Shown: piece by piece, positions 1 through 9,780 of the stretch | Position numbering within the stretch: position 1 is the first letter of the stretch | Layout: the number at the start of each line of letters is the position of its first letter | From: Caminicella sporogenes DSM 14501 | Lineage (GTDB): Bacteria; Bacillota; Clostridia; Peptostreptococcales; Caminicellaceae | Direction of reading: 5' to 3' | Assembly: GCF_900142285.1 (NCBI RefSeq) | Contig: NZ_FRAJ01000003.1 | Location: 354,327 to 418,326 of the forward strand | DNA: 64,000 bases | Notes under the pieces: model-generated | The model's database searches: none | Told to the model about the DNA's origin: nothing | The model's input: only the letters and a program-made list of their open reading frames with translations | Made by a program: the position numbers and the translations under genes

Positions 1-288
1 AATTATTTTAATTGCAATTTCATTAAGATTTTTATTAGGTAAATCACTTCTGAGCATTTGAACTGTAAAACTAGATTTATTTCCAGCTAACAACTCTCCA
101 TTTCTGTCAAATATTTCACCTCGTTTTGCTATAACAGGTATATTTTTTTTTCTTCTGTTCTCGGAAATTTCTCTGTACTTCTCTCCATCAACTACTGTTA
201 AAACAGCTAATCTTAAAATAAAAATAACAAATATAACTATAAAACTAACTATTATTTGATTATTTCTATCATTTAGCTTTTTAAGCAT
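1..288 (-). CDS. mrdA: Penicillin-binding protein 2, N-terminal part (cut by the window edge)
   Basis: The frame is open from an ATG at 288 to the window edge, giving the first 96 residues. There is a short basic start, one membrane helix at about residues 10-33, and then the start of a PBP dimerisation domain (VIAKRGEIFDRNGELLA, a typical class B PBP signature). GGGTGA lies just upstream as ribosome binding site. It follows mreD by 17 bases, the usual place for mrdA (PBP2) of the rod elongation machinery. The transpeptidase domain lies outside the window, so identity rests on this signature and on context. Confidence 0.85.
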   Translation of the reverse strand, partial: MLKKLNDRNNQIIVSFIVIFVIFILRLAVLTVVDGEKYREISENRRKKNIPVIAKRGEIFDRNGELLAGNKSSFTVQMLRSDLPNKNLNEIAIKII

Positions 289-305
289 ACATATCACCCA
301 ATTTT

Positions 306-788
306 TTACTTACTGACATAGTATTTATAATAAAACCATTTATATACAAAAATACCTACGGTTATATTGTATACCATCTCAAATAAAGTTACTTTTTTTA
401 ATACAAACCAAAAATTGCTAGAATAATTTAAAAAGTATAATATTAAACAATATATCAAATAATAAAATATAGTTGAAACTGCAATTAAAAAAATAGGTGT
501 TAGTAAATTATCTTTAAATAATTTTTTTTCTAATCCCCCTATAAAATAACTTATAAATAAATAAATTAATAAATTTATTCCAATAGCTCTACTAAAAAAG
601 AAATCCTGCAGAAGACCGGCTAATATCCCTGCAGTAATCCCTTTTTTTCTGCCATTTAATAGACTTATTATAATTACTAAAATAAGGGCTGTATTTGGTA
701 ATATACCAGCAATTCTAAAGTATTGAAATATAGTTGTCTGTAATATAAAATTTAATATTACCAATAAATATAATAAGTACTTATTCAT
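306..788 (-). CDS. mreD: Rod shape-determining protein MreD
   Basis: A 160-residue, very hydrophobic protein with about five predicted membrane helices, the normal size and character of MreD. The segment GITAGILAGLLQDFFFSRAIG resembles the MreD signature. Its ATG overlaps the stop of mreC by 4 bases (ATGA), so the two are translationally coupled. MreD is an inner-membrane partner of MreC in the elongasome. Identification is by topology and gene order, since MreD sequences are poorly conserved. Confidence 0.88.
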   Translation of the reverse strand: MNKYLLYLLVILNFILQTTIFQYFRIAGILPNTALILVIIISLLNGRKKGITAGILAGLLQDFFFSRAIGINLLIYLFISYFIGGLEKKLFKDNLLTPIFLIAVSTIFYYLIYCLILYFLNYSSNFWFVLKKVTLFEMVYNITVGIFVYKWFYYKYYVSK

Positions 789-1633
789 TCTAAACCCCTT
801 TTACTATGTATTTTTTTTGGTATAACTAAAACTCTATCTATCTTTTTAAAATTAACTGCTGGTTTAACTATTACAGTTTTTAATAATTCATCTTTTTTTG
901 CAATAACATCAACAACTTTGCCAATAAGAATTCCTCTAGGATATATTCCAAGCCCTGAAGTTATTATTTCTTCACCTACATCTATATTTTTTTGAGGGTC
1001 TATCAAATATCCTACAAGGTTTTCTTTACCCTTGCCATTAATGAAACCTATGTTATTTTCATCTACACTAAGTACTTCAAAACTGACTCTACTTTTGTTA
1101 TCCATTATTGATATAACTTTAGACCAATTTTGTCCAACTTCATAAACTAGACCTACTAATCCATCACCATTAAGAACTACGCTATTTTTAGTAATTCCCT
1201 TATTACTTCCCGCATCTATAGTAAACATAGTAAACCAATTTCCAGGGTCTTTAGCTATAACATTACATGCTACATAATCATCTATACCTTTTTCAGATGT
1301 ATAATTTAGTATTTTTTTTAAGTTTTCTAAATCCTTCTTTTCCTGCCTAGTCAGCGTAAGAAAAATTATCTTCTTCTTAAGCTCTCTATTTTCCTCTCTT
1401 AACCTTTCATTTTCTTTATCTAATTTCCATACTTTAGTTAATGGCTGTATTATTTCATAGATAAAATTACTGCCCATATATAAAAATTTTTGCACAGGAG
1501 TAATGACACTTCCTACTTGTCTTTCTGGAAAGGTTATTTTTTCTCTACCACCATATGATTTCCCTATAATACCAATAATAATGATAGTAACTAATGTTAC
1601 TATCATTATTTTTTTTCTTAAAACATTAAACAT
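785..1633 (-). CDS. mreC: Rod shape-determining protein MreC
   Basis: A 282-residue protein with an N-terminal membrane anchor (about residues 8-26), a coiled coil (about 65-105, KENERLREENRELKKK) and a C-terminal beta-domain with typical MreC motifs such as DAGSNKGITKNSVVLNGDGLVG and ITSGLGIYPRGILIG. MreC links cytoplasmic MreB to the extracytoplasmic penicillin-binding proteins. It lies between mreB and mreD in the standard order. Nothing unusual was seen. Confidence 0.95.
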   Translation of the reverse strand: MFNVLRKKIMIVTLVTIIIIGIIGKSYGGREKITFPERQVGSVITPVQKFLYMGSNFIYEIIQPLTKVWKLDKENERLREENRELKKKIIFLTLTRQEKKDLENLKKILNYTSEKGIDDYVACNVIAKDPGNWFTMFTIDAGSNKGITKNSVVLNGDGLVGLVYEVGQNWSKVISIMDNKSRVSFEVLSVDENNIGFINGKGKENLVGYLIDPQKNIDVGEEIITSGLGIYPRGILIGKVVDVIAKKDELLKTVIVKPAVNFKKIDRVLVIPKKIHSKRGLE

Positions 1634-1647
1634 TTAAAATCACCACT

Positions 1648-2682
1648 TTAGCCATTTCTCTTAGTAGAAATAAAAACCCTTTTAAGCATATCATAATTTT
1701 CTAAAGCCTTTCCCGTTCCAATCGCTACACAATCGAGAGGTTCTTCTGCTATTCTAACAGGCATACCAGTTTCTTTTCTAATAAGCACATCAAGTCCATC
1801 TAGTAAAGCTCCTCCACCAGTAAGCATAATACCAAATTCCATAATATCAGAAGCAAGTTCAGGAGGCGTTTTTTCAAGAGTTACTTTTATACCTTCTAAT
1901 ATAGCATTAACTGGTTCTTTTAATGCACTCATGATTTCTGTTGATGTTACAGTAAGAGTCTTAGGAAGTCCAGTTACTAAATCACGACCTCTTATTTCCT
2001 TTTTTTCTTCTTTTGGTTTTAAAAAAGCTGAACCAATTGTAATTTTAGTTTCCTCTGCCGTTCTTTCTCCAATCATTAAATTATATTCTTTTTTTATATA
2101 ATAAGCAATTGCTTCATCCATTTCATCTCCACCAATTCTTATGGACTTACTAGTAACTATCCCTCCTAATGAAATAACTGCTATCTCTGTTGTCCCTCCA
2201 CCTATATCTACTACCATACTGCCAGTAGGTTCTGCAACAGGCAGTCCAGCCCCAATTGCAGCTGCCATAGGTTCTTCTATTAATAAAGCATCTTTTGCAC
2301 CAGCTGACAAAGCTGCATCAATAACAGCTCTTTTTTCAACTTCTGTAACTCCAGATGGCACACCTACAACTACTCTCGGTGCAAAAAACAACGAACGCTT
2401 AGGATATGCTCTCTTAATAAAATATTTTAACATACTTTGAGTAATATCAAAATCTGCTATAACACCATCTTTTAATGGCCTAATAGCAATTATATTTCCG
2501 GGAGTTCTTCCTATCATCTTCTTTGCTTCTAATCCAACAGCTAATACCTCTTTTGTATCTTCTTGTATAGCTACTACAGATGGTTCACGTACTACTATAC
2601 CTTCTCCTTTAACATTTACTAATGTATTTGCTGTTCCTAAATCGATTCCCATATCTTTTGTAAACATATCTAAAATTCCCAT
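1648..2682 (-). CDS. mreB: Rod shape-determining protein MreB (actin homologue)
   Basis: A 344-residue actin-fold ATPase of normal length. Phosphate-binding loops are visible: DLGTANTLV near residue 15, [11 protein letters not shown] near 160 and [10 protein letters not shown] near 288. MreB filaments direct lateral wall synthesis. The ATG at 2682 follows an AGGAAGGAG ribosome binding site. It is the first of the mreBCD genes and sits directly after radC in the same direction. Confidence 0.97.
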   Translation of the reverse strand: MGILDMFTKDMGIDLGTANTLVNVKGEGIVVREPSVVAIQEDTKEVLAVGLEAKKMIGRTPGNIIAIRPLKDGVIADFDITQSMLKYFIKRAYPKRSLFFAPRVVVGVPSGVTEVEKRAVIDAALSAGAKDALLIEEPMAAAIGAGLPVAEPTGSMVVDIGGGTTEIAVISLGGIVTSKSIRIGGDEMDEAIAYYIKKEYNLMIGERTAEETKITIGSAFLKPKEEKKEIRGRDLVTGLPKTLTVTSTEIMSALKEPVNAILEGIKVTLEKTPPELASDIMEFGIMLTGGGALLDGLDVLIRKETGMPVRIAEEPLDCVAIGTGKALENYDMLKRVFISTKRNG

Positions 2683-2707
2683 TTTCTTACTCCTTCCTAA
2701 GTTGCCA

Positions 2708-3400
2708 TTAAATCATCATATTTTCCTTCATACTATAGTAATTTCCATCTCCTATAATAATGTGATCTAATACTTCAATACCTATTATTTTTCCAGCATT
2801 TACAAGACGCTTAGTAATATTTATATCTTCTCTGCTCGGATTTGGATTTCCACTCGGATGATTATGCAAAAGAATAACCGAAGCAGCATTTTTCTTAATA
2901 GCTCTATTAAAAACTTCTCTTGGATGAACTATTGATGCATTCAAACTTCCAATGGAAATTGTTTCATAAGTAATTATTTCATTTTTAGTATTTAAAAGCA
3001 CAATTTTAAAATGCTCTTTATTTAAAAACTTCATATCTTCAATAAAAAAATCAACAACATCTTTTGGTGATTTAATAGAAACCCTAAAATCTATAAGACT
3101 TTTTGAAATTCTGCTTCCAAGCTCAACAGCAGCTAATATTTGACAAGCTTTGCTACATCCTATGCCTTTTATTTGACTTAATTCCTCTATCGTACAATCA
3201 GCTAAAAACCTTATTCCTTTCTCATCTTGGCTTAATATTATATTAGCAAGTTCTAGCGCTGAATGTTCTCTACTACCCGTCCTAATCAAAATTGCTAATA
3301 GTTCACTATTAGACAGTGAACTCGGTCCGTATAAAATCATTTTTTCTCTGGGTCTTTCACTTTCAGGCATTTCTTTAATCGTCAATTTATAATCGAACAT
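2708..3400 (-). CDS. radC: RadC-family JAB/MPN metalloprotease-fold protein
   Basis: 230 residues. A helix-hairpin-helix region ([22 protein letters not shown], about residues 72-93) precedes a JAB1/MPN-type domain with the zinc-binding motif [15 protein letters not shown] near residue 180. RadC proteins are widespread but their function is unclear; the old DNA-repair assignment is not well supported. The maf-radC-mreB order is common in Firmicutes and supports the call. Confidence 0.93.
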   Translation of the reverse strand: MFDYKLTIKEMPESERPREKMILYGPSSLSNSELLAILIRTGSREHSALELANIILSQDEKGIRFLADCTIEELSQIKGIGCSKACQILAAVELGSRISKSLIDFRVSIKSPKDVVDFFIEDMKFLNKEHFKIVLLNTKNEIITYETISIGSLNASIVHPREVFNRAIKKNAASVILLHNHPSGNPNPSREDINITKRLVNAGKIIGIEVLDHIIIGDGNYYSMKENMMI

Positions 3401-3431
3401 TCAACACACTCCACATCTAAAAATTTAATAT

Positions 3432-4010
3432 TTATAATATTGAAATATTAAAATGCTCATGTAGAATTTTATCAAGTTTTGAAATAGGTAAACCCACAAC
3501 ATTAAAATAATCTCCTTCAATCCATTCAACAATTAAAGAACCAAATCCCTGTATTGCATAAGCTCCTGCTTTATCCCAAACTTCCCCAGTTTCTATATAT
3601 CTTTTTATCTTTTCATCAGTCAACTTTTTTATTTTTACTTTTGTCTTTTCAAAATCTACAACTTTTTTATGAGAACCAGCTTTAATAACAGCTATTCCAG
3701 TATACACATAATGTATATCATCTTCAAGTAACTTTAACATTTCATATGCTTCCTCGAAATTTTTAGGTTTACCTAATACTCTATCCTTATATACAATCGT
3801 GTCAGCAGCAATAATGATAAAATCTTTCTCTATCTTATTTGCAATATTTATCGCCTTTTCAAAAGCTAAAGCCATAACAATCTGTTCTGGCTTCTCATCA
3901 GTTCTGACTTTTTCTTCTATATCAGCTTTAACTATGTCAAATTTTAATCCAATATTTTTTAATATTTCTCTTCTTCGTGGAGAAGATGAAGCCAAAATAA
4001 TCTTATTCAA
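3432..4010 (-). CDS. maf: Maf family nucleoside triphosphate pyrophosphatase
   Basis: About 192 residues starting MNKIILASSSPRRREIL, with the Maf SSSPRR phosphate-binding motif and the AADTIV catalytic segment near residue 70. Maf proteins hydrolyse dTTP, UTP or modified nucleotides to monophosphates. I prefer a TTG start at 4010, because AGGTGG lies 5 bases upstream and the protein then begins like its family; the frame also allows a GTG at 4019. The upstream gene stops at 4020. Confidence 0.92.
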   Translation of the reverse strand: MNKIILASSSPRRREILKNIGLKFDIVKADIEEKVRTDEKPEQIVMALAFEKAINIANKIEKDFIIIAADTIVYKDRVLGKPKNFEEAYEMLKLLEDDIHYVYTGIAVIKAGSHKKVVDFEKTKVKIKKLTDEKIKRYIETGEVWDKAGAYAIQGFGSLIVEWIEGDYFNVVGLPISKLDKILHEHFNISIL

Positions 4011-4019
4011 TATAACCAC

Positions 4020-4268
4020 CTACAATCTAGTAAAAATAAATATAGCAATTATGATACCAATTATACTTGCAATATTTATATTCATAATGAATCCTAATGT
4101 TATTTTAATAATATTCAAATCTAATGTAAAGGTATTTACTCCTATTGTCTTACCATACGCAAGCCAATTAAATGTATCTTTAAAGGCATCTCCTATAAAG
4201 CCTCCTACTATCGAACCCGATAATAAAAGCAAAAGCAATATAAGTACATTTTTATCTCTTGTTCTCAC
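4020..4268 (-). CDS. Small membrane protein, DUF4321 family
   Basis: An 82-residue protein with two hydrophobic segments (about 8-27 and 55-80) around a short loop. It resembles DUF4321 proteins found upstream of maf in clostridia; function unknown. The apparent start is a GTG at 4268 behind GGGAGG. It is the first gene of the maf-radC-mreBCD run, preceded by about 300 non-coding bases holding a likely promoter. Confidence 0.7.
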   Translation of the reverse strand: MRTRDKNVLILLLLLLSGSIVGGFIGDAFKDTFNWLAYGKTIGVNTFTLDLNIIKITLGFIMNINIASIIGIIIAIFIFTRL

Positions 4269-4309
4269 TCCCGATTTTCCTCCCTAATTATATCAAATAA
4301 ACTCAATAA

Positions 4310-4338
4310 AATATAATCTAAAATACTCTAAAATACAA
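4310..4338 (-). promoter_or_regulatory. Candidate promoter of the DUF4321-maf-radC-mre operon
   Basis: On the minus strand, TTGTAT and TATATT are separated by 17 bases, about 40 bases before the GTG of the DUF4321 gene. The rest of 4269-4530 is AT-rich and I see no gene or RNA in it. Confidence 0.4.
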
Positions 4339-4525
4339 AATTATTATATCCACTTCTTGATTAAATATCTATATTTTGGTTGTAACTTTTTTATCATTTA
4401 ATCCACAATATCTAAAATCATTGAAAAATTAAGCTTTTTATTTTACATTTTAAGTTTAGCATTTTAAAAAAATTATTACAAGTAGTATTTTATAATGAAC
4501 TTTTTTCATTTTTTTACATATTCAA

Positions 4526-4570
4526 ACTAAAAAAATAGACAGTTCAAAGAAACTTTTGAACTGTCTATTT
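4526..4570 (-). terminator. Terminator of the rnf operon
   Basis: A perfect 16-bp inverted repeat (4533-4548 with 4555-4570, 6-base loop) lies 5 bases after the rnfB stop. On the minus strand the stem ends in T residues and runs into a short T-rich tract. Confidence 0.85.
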
Positions 4571-4574
4571 AAAA

Positions 4575-5558
4575 TTATTTCATTTTTATGGCATTTCTAG
4601 GACATTTTTGTTCACAAGCTCCACAGCCAATACAAACATCTTCCTTAACTTTATGTTTTTGTTTTAATTCTCCTTCAATTGCATCTACCGGACAAACTTT
4701 CTTACAAAGGGTACATCCTACACAATCTTCTTCTATTATTTCTGCTTTTTTTCTATTTTCAAAGTTTGCATATATGGCTTTAGTAGGACATTTCTCAGCA
4801 CAAAGCATACAATTAGTACATTTATCATAATTTATTTTTGCTAAGTTGTTTGAAAATTCTATGGCATCAAAAGGACAAGTCTTAACACATATTTGGCAGC
4901 CTATACAACCTACATTACATTTTTCTTTAACAGTTTTTCCAAACTCCTTATTATTACAATCAACTATTACTTCTTGGTCATAAGGTACAAATTGTATAAC
5001 TTGCTTTGGACAAACCTCTATACATTTTCCACAAGCAGTACACTTGTCTGGGTCTATTTTAGCTATTTTACCATCAGTAATTCTAATAGCATCAAATTGA
5101 CAAGCCTCTACACATGTACCCAATCCCAAACAACCATAACTACAGCTTTTACTTCCTCCACCAAGCATTGCAGCAGCTCTACAGTCCTGAATACCGAAGT
5201 ATTCATATTTTTCCATACACTTTGTATTATCTCCAGCACATATTACTCTTGCAACTTTTCTTACGCCTTCTTCAACCTCAATGCCCATAATTTTACCAAT
5301 TTTTTGTGCAGTCTCTGCTCCACCAACCGGACATCCGTTTACAGGAGCTCTTCCTTCAACAACTGCATTGGCAAAACCATCACATCCCGGAAATCCACAG
5401 CCTCCGCAGTTAGCTCCCGGTAATATTTCCCTTATTTCAAGCGCTCTGGGATCTATTTCAACAGCAAACTTTTTAGAAGCATAAGCCAGTCCTGCTCCAA
5501 ATACTAAACCCATACTGCCTAAACTTACACTAGCTAAAAGAATATTATTAATATCCAT
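4575..5558 (-). CDS. rnfB: Rnf complex subunit RnfB (polyferredoxin)
   Basis: 327 residues: an N-terminal membrane anchor, then the RnfB iron-sulfur domain (NCGGCGFPGCDGFANAV near residues 50-66), then a long ferredoxin part. I count five CxxCxxCxxxCP motifs (CTACGKC, CIGCQIC, CTNCMLC, CVGCTLC, CIGCGAC) and one variant cluster CSYGC..CVEAC. RnfB is thought to accept electrons from ferredoxin and pass them into the membrane complex. It is the last gene of rnfCDGEAB, the order seen in clostridia. The start has GGGGTGA upstream. Confidence 0.95.
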   Translation of the reverse strand: MDINNILLASVSLGSMGLVFGAGLAYASKKFAVEIDPRALEIREILPGANCGGCGFPGCDGFANAVVEGRAPVNGCPVGGAETAQKIGKIMGIEVEEGVRKVARVICAGDNTKCMEKYEYFGIQDCRAAAMLGGGSKSCSYGCLGLGTCVEACQFDAIRITDGKIAKIDPDKCTACGKCIEVCPKQVIQFVPYDQEVIVDCNNKEFGKTVKEKCNVGCIGCQICVKTCPFDAIEFSNNLAKINYDKCTNCMLCAEKCPTKAIYANFENRKKAEIIEEDCVGCTLCKKVCPVDAIEGELKQKHKVKEDVCIGCGACEQKCPRNAIKMK

Positions 5559-5575
5559 TTATATCACCCCTTCTA

Positions 5576-6157
5576 TTAAACAAGTCCTGTAAAACCTAAA
5601 AATGCTATTGACATTAGACTTGCTGTAATAAGTGCTATAGGAAAACCTTTAAAAGGAGTTGGAACATCTGCAATTTCAAGTTTTTCTCTTATACCTGCAA
5701 ATAACACTATAGCAAGAGAAAATCCTATTGCCGCTCCTATAGAATGAGTTATTGTTTGTATTAAATTAAATTTATACTGTATATTTAACAGCGCTAAACC
5801 TAATACCGCACAGTTTGTTGTAATAAGTGGTAAATAAACACCTAATGCCTGATATAAAGTAGGACTTATTTTTTGAAGGACTATTTCAACAAACTGTACA
5901 AGTGAAGCAATTACTAAAATAAAAGCTACTATTTGCAAATATTCTATATGAGCAGGAATTAATATCAATTTTTGAACAAAATAAGTCATAATCCCCGCAA
6001 GTGTCATAACAAATGTAACCGCCATACCCATTCCTAAAGCAGTTTCAACTTGTTTAGAAACTCCCAAAAACGGACATATACCCAAGAATCTAGATAAAAC
6101 AAAGTTATTAACTAATATAGAACTGACTAACAGTACAAAAATACCTGCATTTTCCAT
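5576..6157 (-). CDS. rnfA: Rnf complex membrane subunit RnfA
   Basis: 193 residues with about six membrane helices. [15 protein letters not shown] near residue 20 and [15 protein letters not shown] near 110 are the conserved RnfA/NqrE motifs carrying the cysteines proposed to bind an iron centre between the two related subunits RnfA and RnfE. It lies 11 bases after rnfE and 17 before rnfB. Confidence 0.95.
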   Translation of the reverse strand: MENAGIFVLLVSSILVNNFVLSRFLGICPFLGVSKQVETALGMGMAVTFVMTLAGIMTYFVQKLILIPAHIEYLQIVAFILVIASLVQFVEIVLQKISPTLYQALGVYLPLITTNCAVLGLALLNIQYKFNLIQTITHSIGAAIGFSLAIVLFAGIREKLEIADVPTPFKGFPIALITASLMSIAFLGFTGLV

Positions 6158-6168
6158 ATCCGTCCCTC

Positions 6169-6762
6169 CTATTTATTTTTAGACTTGATAACATTATTAA
6201 TAGCTAATAATATACCTAGAGCCAAAAATGCTCCTGGAGGTAATATCATTATTAAAGCAGGTTTAAAAGAGGCTCCAAATACATTAAAACCAAAAATACT
6301 TCCTGCACCTAACAATTCTCTAATACTACCTAACAACGTTAGAGCCCATGTAAAACCTAATCCCATACCTATACCATCAAAAGCAGAACCTAAAACTCCA
6401 TTTTTAGAAGCATATGCTTCTGCTCTTGCTAATATCAAACAGTTAACAACTATAAGAGGAATAAATAATCCAAGGGTATTAAATAATGCAGGAACATATC
6501 CTTCCATCAACATTCCAACTATAGTAACGAAACTTGCTATGACAACAATAAAAACCGGTATTCTAATTTTACTAGGTATAAATTTTCTTAGCAAAGATAT
6601 AACAGTATTTGAACATACTAAAACAGCAGTAGTTGCTAAACCCATACCCATACCATTACTTGCCGAAGTTGTTACAGCTAATGTAGGACACATACCTAAC
6701 AATTGAAAAAATATCGGATTTTCTTTAACAAGTCCATTTTTTAAATTCTTTATAGGATTCAA
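6169..6762 (-). CDS. rnfE: Rnf complex membrane subunit RnfE
   Basis: About 197 residues, homologous to RnfA, with the matching motifs [11 protein letters not shown] (near residue 25) and [16 protein letters not shown] (near 105). I prefer a TTG start at 6762 (protein [16 protein letters not shown]), because GGAGGTGA sits 8 bases upstream and RnfE proteins begin this way; a GTG at 6777 is in frame but would contain that ribosome binding site. It forms the membrane core of the ion pump with RnfA and RnfD. Confidence 0.94.
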   Translation of the reverse strand: MNPIKNLKNGLVKENPIFFQLLGMCPTLAVTTSASNGMGMGLATTAVLVCSNTVISLLRKFIPSKIRIPVFIVVIASFVTIVGMLMEGYVPALFNTLGLFIPLIVVNCLILARAEAYASKNGVLGSAFDGIGMGLGFTWALTLLGSIRELLGAGSIFGFNVFGASFKPALIMILPPGAFLALGILLAINNVIKSKNK

Positions 6763-6779
6763 AATTTTCACCTCCACTA

Positions 6780-7358
6780 TTATTTGCCTGCTACTAATTT
6801 GAAGGCTTCTACAGCATAATTAACACCACTTGTTACAGCTCTAGAAGTAATAGTTGCTCCAGAAATAGCCTGAATTTCATTATCCTTTGGTTGACCTGAC
6901 TTTGTTACTTTCAATTCTTTTTCTATACTTTTGCCTTCGTATTGTGTATAAAATGAAGGAAGTGTAGCATTTGCTCCAAGTCCCGGAGTTTCTTGATGAT
7001 TTCCTATTCTAACTCCTTTTATTTTTCCATCCATACCAATTCCAGTCATCACTTCAACTGCTCCACCATATCCAGATGGAAGAGTTTTTATTGCATAGCC
7101 AATAATCTCTTCACCTTTATATCCTGCATAAATTTCCACTACTTTATCATTTTGACTTACAACCTCTTTAAACTTTTCTTCACTTACAGGCTTAAAATTT
7201 TCTGCATCTGGCAGAACATTTTTACGTGCTTTATTATTAGCTGCTTCTCTTTGAGCTAAAATCTGGTCTTTACTAAGGTCATATGTAAATGAAAGTGCAA
7301 GAGCTGAAACTGCACAAATCAATAATAAAATCAATCCTAGTTTAACTATTTCTTTCAT
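6780..7358 (-). CDS. rnfG: Rnf complex subunit RnfG (covalent FMN protein)
   Basis: 192 residues with one N-terminal membrane helix and an extracytoplasmic FMN-binding domain. The flavinylation motif SGATITS is visible near residue 167; its threonine normally carries FMN through a phosphoester bond. GVRIGNHQETPGLGANA is another RnfG signature. The start overlaps the rnfD 3' end by 17 bases. Confidence 0.95.
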   Translation of the reverse strand: MKEIVKLGLILLLICAVSALALSFTYDLSKDQILAQREAANNKARKNVLPDAENFKPVSEEKFKEVVSQNDKVVEIYAGYKGEEIIGYAIKTLPSGYGGAVEVMTGIGMDGKIKGVRIGNHQETPGLGANATLPSFYTQYEGKSIEKELKVTKSGQPKDNEIQAISGATITSRAVTSGVNYAVEAFKLVAGK

Positions 7359-8298
7359 TTTTCTTCACCTCCCCAAATACTCTTGGGCTAGTATACTTAT
7401 CTATAAGTGGACTTGCAACATTCATTAATATTATCGAATATGAAACACCTTCAGGGTATCCTCCATACAATCTTATAATAGTAGTTAGTATACCACAGCC
7501 TAAAGCAAATATTACTTGTCCCTTAGGAGTAACAGGTGATGATGCATAATCTGTTGCCATAAATATAGCACCTATCATTAATCCACCTGCTAAAATTTGA
7601 TACATCATAAAGTGAAAATCAAATCCACCTAAAATAAACATTAAAATTGCAACTGTAGATATGTATATAACTGGTATCCTCGGTGTAATAACCCTTCTAT
7701 AAAGAAGATAAATACCACCTATTATCAATGCTAAAGCTGACGTTTCTCCTATACATCCTCCATGATTACCTAAAAACAAATCCATCAATGTAGGTAATTT
7801 TTGAGTTATACCTTCTGCTCCACTTATTATAGGCAGTGGAGTAGCAGTACTAACTGCATCAAATGGTCTAACCCAATTTGTCATTTCTGTTGGCCAAGAT
7901 GCCAAAAGCATTGCTCTTGCAGCTAGTGCTGGATTCATAAAATTGTGCCCTAATCCACCAAATAATTGCTTTACAACTGCAATAGCAAAAACTGAACCTA
8001 TTACAGCTAACCACCATGGAGAAGTAGATGGCATATTGAATGCCAACAATAAACCAGTTACTACAGCACTCCAATCATTTATTGTTACTTCCTGTTTTCT
8101 TATTTTCTGAATGACAGCTTCAGTAACAACTGCTGTTACTACTGTAAAAAAGATTACTTTTAAAGCAGCTAATCCAAAATAATATATACCTGCAAAAGTT
8201 GCGGGTAATAATGCTATAACAACATCTCGCATTATTCTACTTATAGTTTCATCAGACCTTATATGAGGCGATGAAGACACAATCAATCTTGTTTCCAT
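7342..8298 (-). CDS. rnfD: Rnf complex membrane subunit RnfD
   Basis: 318 residues with many membrane helices. The motif STATPLP near residue 158 fits the S-T-A-T flavinylation site of RnfD/NqrB. The N-terminal VSSSPHIRSDETISRIMRDV is typical. Ion translocation by Rnf (Na+ or H+ depending on species) is thought to involve the RnfA/D/E core; the sequence does not tell which ion is used here. Confidence 0.95.
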   Translation of the reverse strand: METRLIVSSSPHIRSDETISRIMRDVVIALLPATFAGIYYFGLAALKVIFFTVVTAVVTEAVIQKIRKQEVTINDWSAVVTGLLLAFNMPSTSPWWLAVIGSVFAIAVVKQLFGGLGHNFMNPALAARAMLLASWPTEMTNWVRPFDAVSTATPLPIISGAEGITQKLPTLMDLFLGNHGGCIGETSALALIIGGIYLLYRRVITPRIPVIYISTVAILMFILGGFDFHFMMYQILAGGLMIGAIFMATDYASSPVTPKGQVIFALGCGILTTIIRLYGGYPEGVSYSIILMNVASPLIDKYTSPRVFGEVKKNERNS

Positions 8299-8314
8299 CT
8301 GATTACCTCCTTAT

Positions 8315-9637
8315 TTATTTCGCCTTTCTCTTTTTAGCTAAAATTTCCCTTTTAGCAACACGTATTGATTGAAGTAGTGGTCTCTTTGAAGGACATATAA
8401 AAGAACAAGAACCACATTCTATACAATCTAAAGCATTATACTTTTCCGCAGTTTCAAACATATTTTTAAGAGAATAAGCACTTATATATAGTGGTTGTAA
8501 AAACGCCGGACATATTTCTACACACTTACCACATTTAATACATGGTCCCGGTTTTGGAAGTTTAGCTTCTTCAGGTGTAAACACCAAAATTCCAGAAGTT
8601 GTTTTTACAGCTGGAATCTCATCTGTATGCTGAGCAAGTCCCATCATAGGTCCACCCATAATAATTTTTCCGGGTGTACCATTATAACCACCACACTGCT
8701 CAATAATTTCTTTAAAACTTGTACCAACCTTAATTAATAAATTCTTAGGTTCTTTTATCCCTTTTCCTGTTACTGTACATATTCTTTCAATAAGAGGCAT
8801 TCCAGTTTTTATAGCTTTTGCAATAGCTGCAGCAGTACCTACATTATTAACTACAACACCTGCATCCATTGGCAGTCCACCAGATGGAACCTCTCTCTTT
8901 GTACATGCATAAATAAGCTGTTTCTCTGCCCCTTGAGGATATTTCGTATGAAGTCCAACAACTTCTATTCCATCTTCACCTTTTACAGCTTCTTTCATAC
9001 TTTCAATGGCATCTGGTTTATTGTCTTCGATTCCTATGTAAGCCTTATTAACATTTAAAACTTTCATCATTGCTTTTAATCCATATACTATATCTTCTGG
9101 ATTTTCAAGCATAAGCCTATGATCAGCAGTTAAATAAGGTTCACATTCTGCTCCATTTAAAATAATTACATCAATTTTCTTTTCTGGAGGAGGAGAAAGT
9201 TTTACATGAGTTGGAAAGCCTGCTCCACCCATTCCAACTATACCGGCTTCTTTAATAATATTTTTTATTTCTTCTCCTGTTAAACTCTCAATATCACCTT
9301 TTGGGATAACGCTTTCATGCAAAGTGTTTAACCCATCTGATTCAATAACAACACAAAGTGTTTCGCCGCTTGGAGTAAGCATCTCTTTAACTTGTTTTAC
9401 AGTACCTGAAACACTGCTGTGTACGGGAACAGATACAAACGCAGACGCTTCTCCAATTTTTTGACCAACTTTTACTTTATCCCCTGGCTTCACAAGTGGC
9501 TCACATGGTGCACCTATATGTTGTCTAAGGGGTATGGTAACTATTTTTGGTTCAATTGCTTTTTCAACTTTTTTTCTTGCAGTTGGTTCTTTAAAATGAG
9601 GAGGATGTACACCGCCCCTAAAAGATAAAAAACCCAT
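8315..9637 (-). CDS. rnfC: Rnf complex subunit RnfC (NADH-binding)
   Basis: 440 residues. It starts MGFLSFRGGVHPPHFKEPT, with a flavin/NADH-binding part (GIVGMGGAGFPTHVKLSPP, NGAECEPYLTADHRLM) and two C-terminal 4Fe-4S motifs (CIKCGKCVEICP, CIECGSCSFICP). RnfC is the NAD+-reducing end of the ferredoxin:NAD+ oxidoreductase. It is the first gene of the operon, with a GGGGTGA ribosome binding site. Confidence 0.95.
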   Translation of the reverse strand: MGFLSFRGGVHPPHFKEPTARKKVEKAIEPKIVTIPLRQHIGAPCEPLVKPGDKVKVGQKIGEASAFVSVPVHSSVSGTVKQVKEMLTPSGETLCVVIESDGLNTLHESVIPKGDIESLTGEEIKNIIKEAGIVGMGGAGFPTHVKLSPPPEKKIDVIILNGAECEPYLTADHRLMLENPEDIVYGLKAMMKVLNVNKAYIGIEDNKPDAIESMKEAVKGEDGIEVVGLHTKYPQGAEKQLIYACTKREVPSGGLPMDAGVVVNNVGTAAAIAKAIKTGMPLIERICTVTGKGIKEPKNLLIKVGTSFKEIIEQCGGYNGTPGKIIMGGPMMGLAQHTDEIPAVKTTSGILVFTPEEAKLPKPGPCIKCGKCVEICPAFLQPLYISAYSLKNMFETAEKYNALDCIECGSCSFICPSKRPLLQSIRVAKREILAKKRKAK

Positions 9638-9707
9638 AATTTTTCACCCCTTCAAAAAAAATTTGTTTATTTTTTAGATTATTTTTATATTATCCCTTCT
9701 TTTATCA

Positions 9708-9736
9708 AATATAATACTGTATACAAGGTTTAACAA
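9708..9736 (-). promoter_or_regulatory. Candidate rnf promoter
   Basis: On the minus strand TTGTTA and TATATT are 17 bases apart, about 70 bases upstream of the rnfC ATG. It lies between rnfC and the palindromic sites at 9781-9833, in the only sizeable gap ahead of the operon. Confidence 0.45.
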
Positions 9737-9780
9737 AAATTTTATTGTTTAAAAAAAACATAGAAGGGCTCCTTATATAT

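Noticed and set aside
4893..5423. Plus-strand frame of 176 codons opposite rnfB
   Set aside because: Low-complexity antisense shadow of the cysteine-rich rnfB gene, with no ribosome binding site. Other plus-strand frames inside minus-strand genes were left out for the same reason.
5576..9637. Na+-translocating NADH-quinone reductase (Nqr) instead of Rnf
   Set aside because: The polyferredoxin RnfB and the RnfC arrangement, and the rnfCDGEAB order, are those of Rnf.
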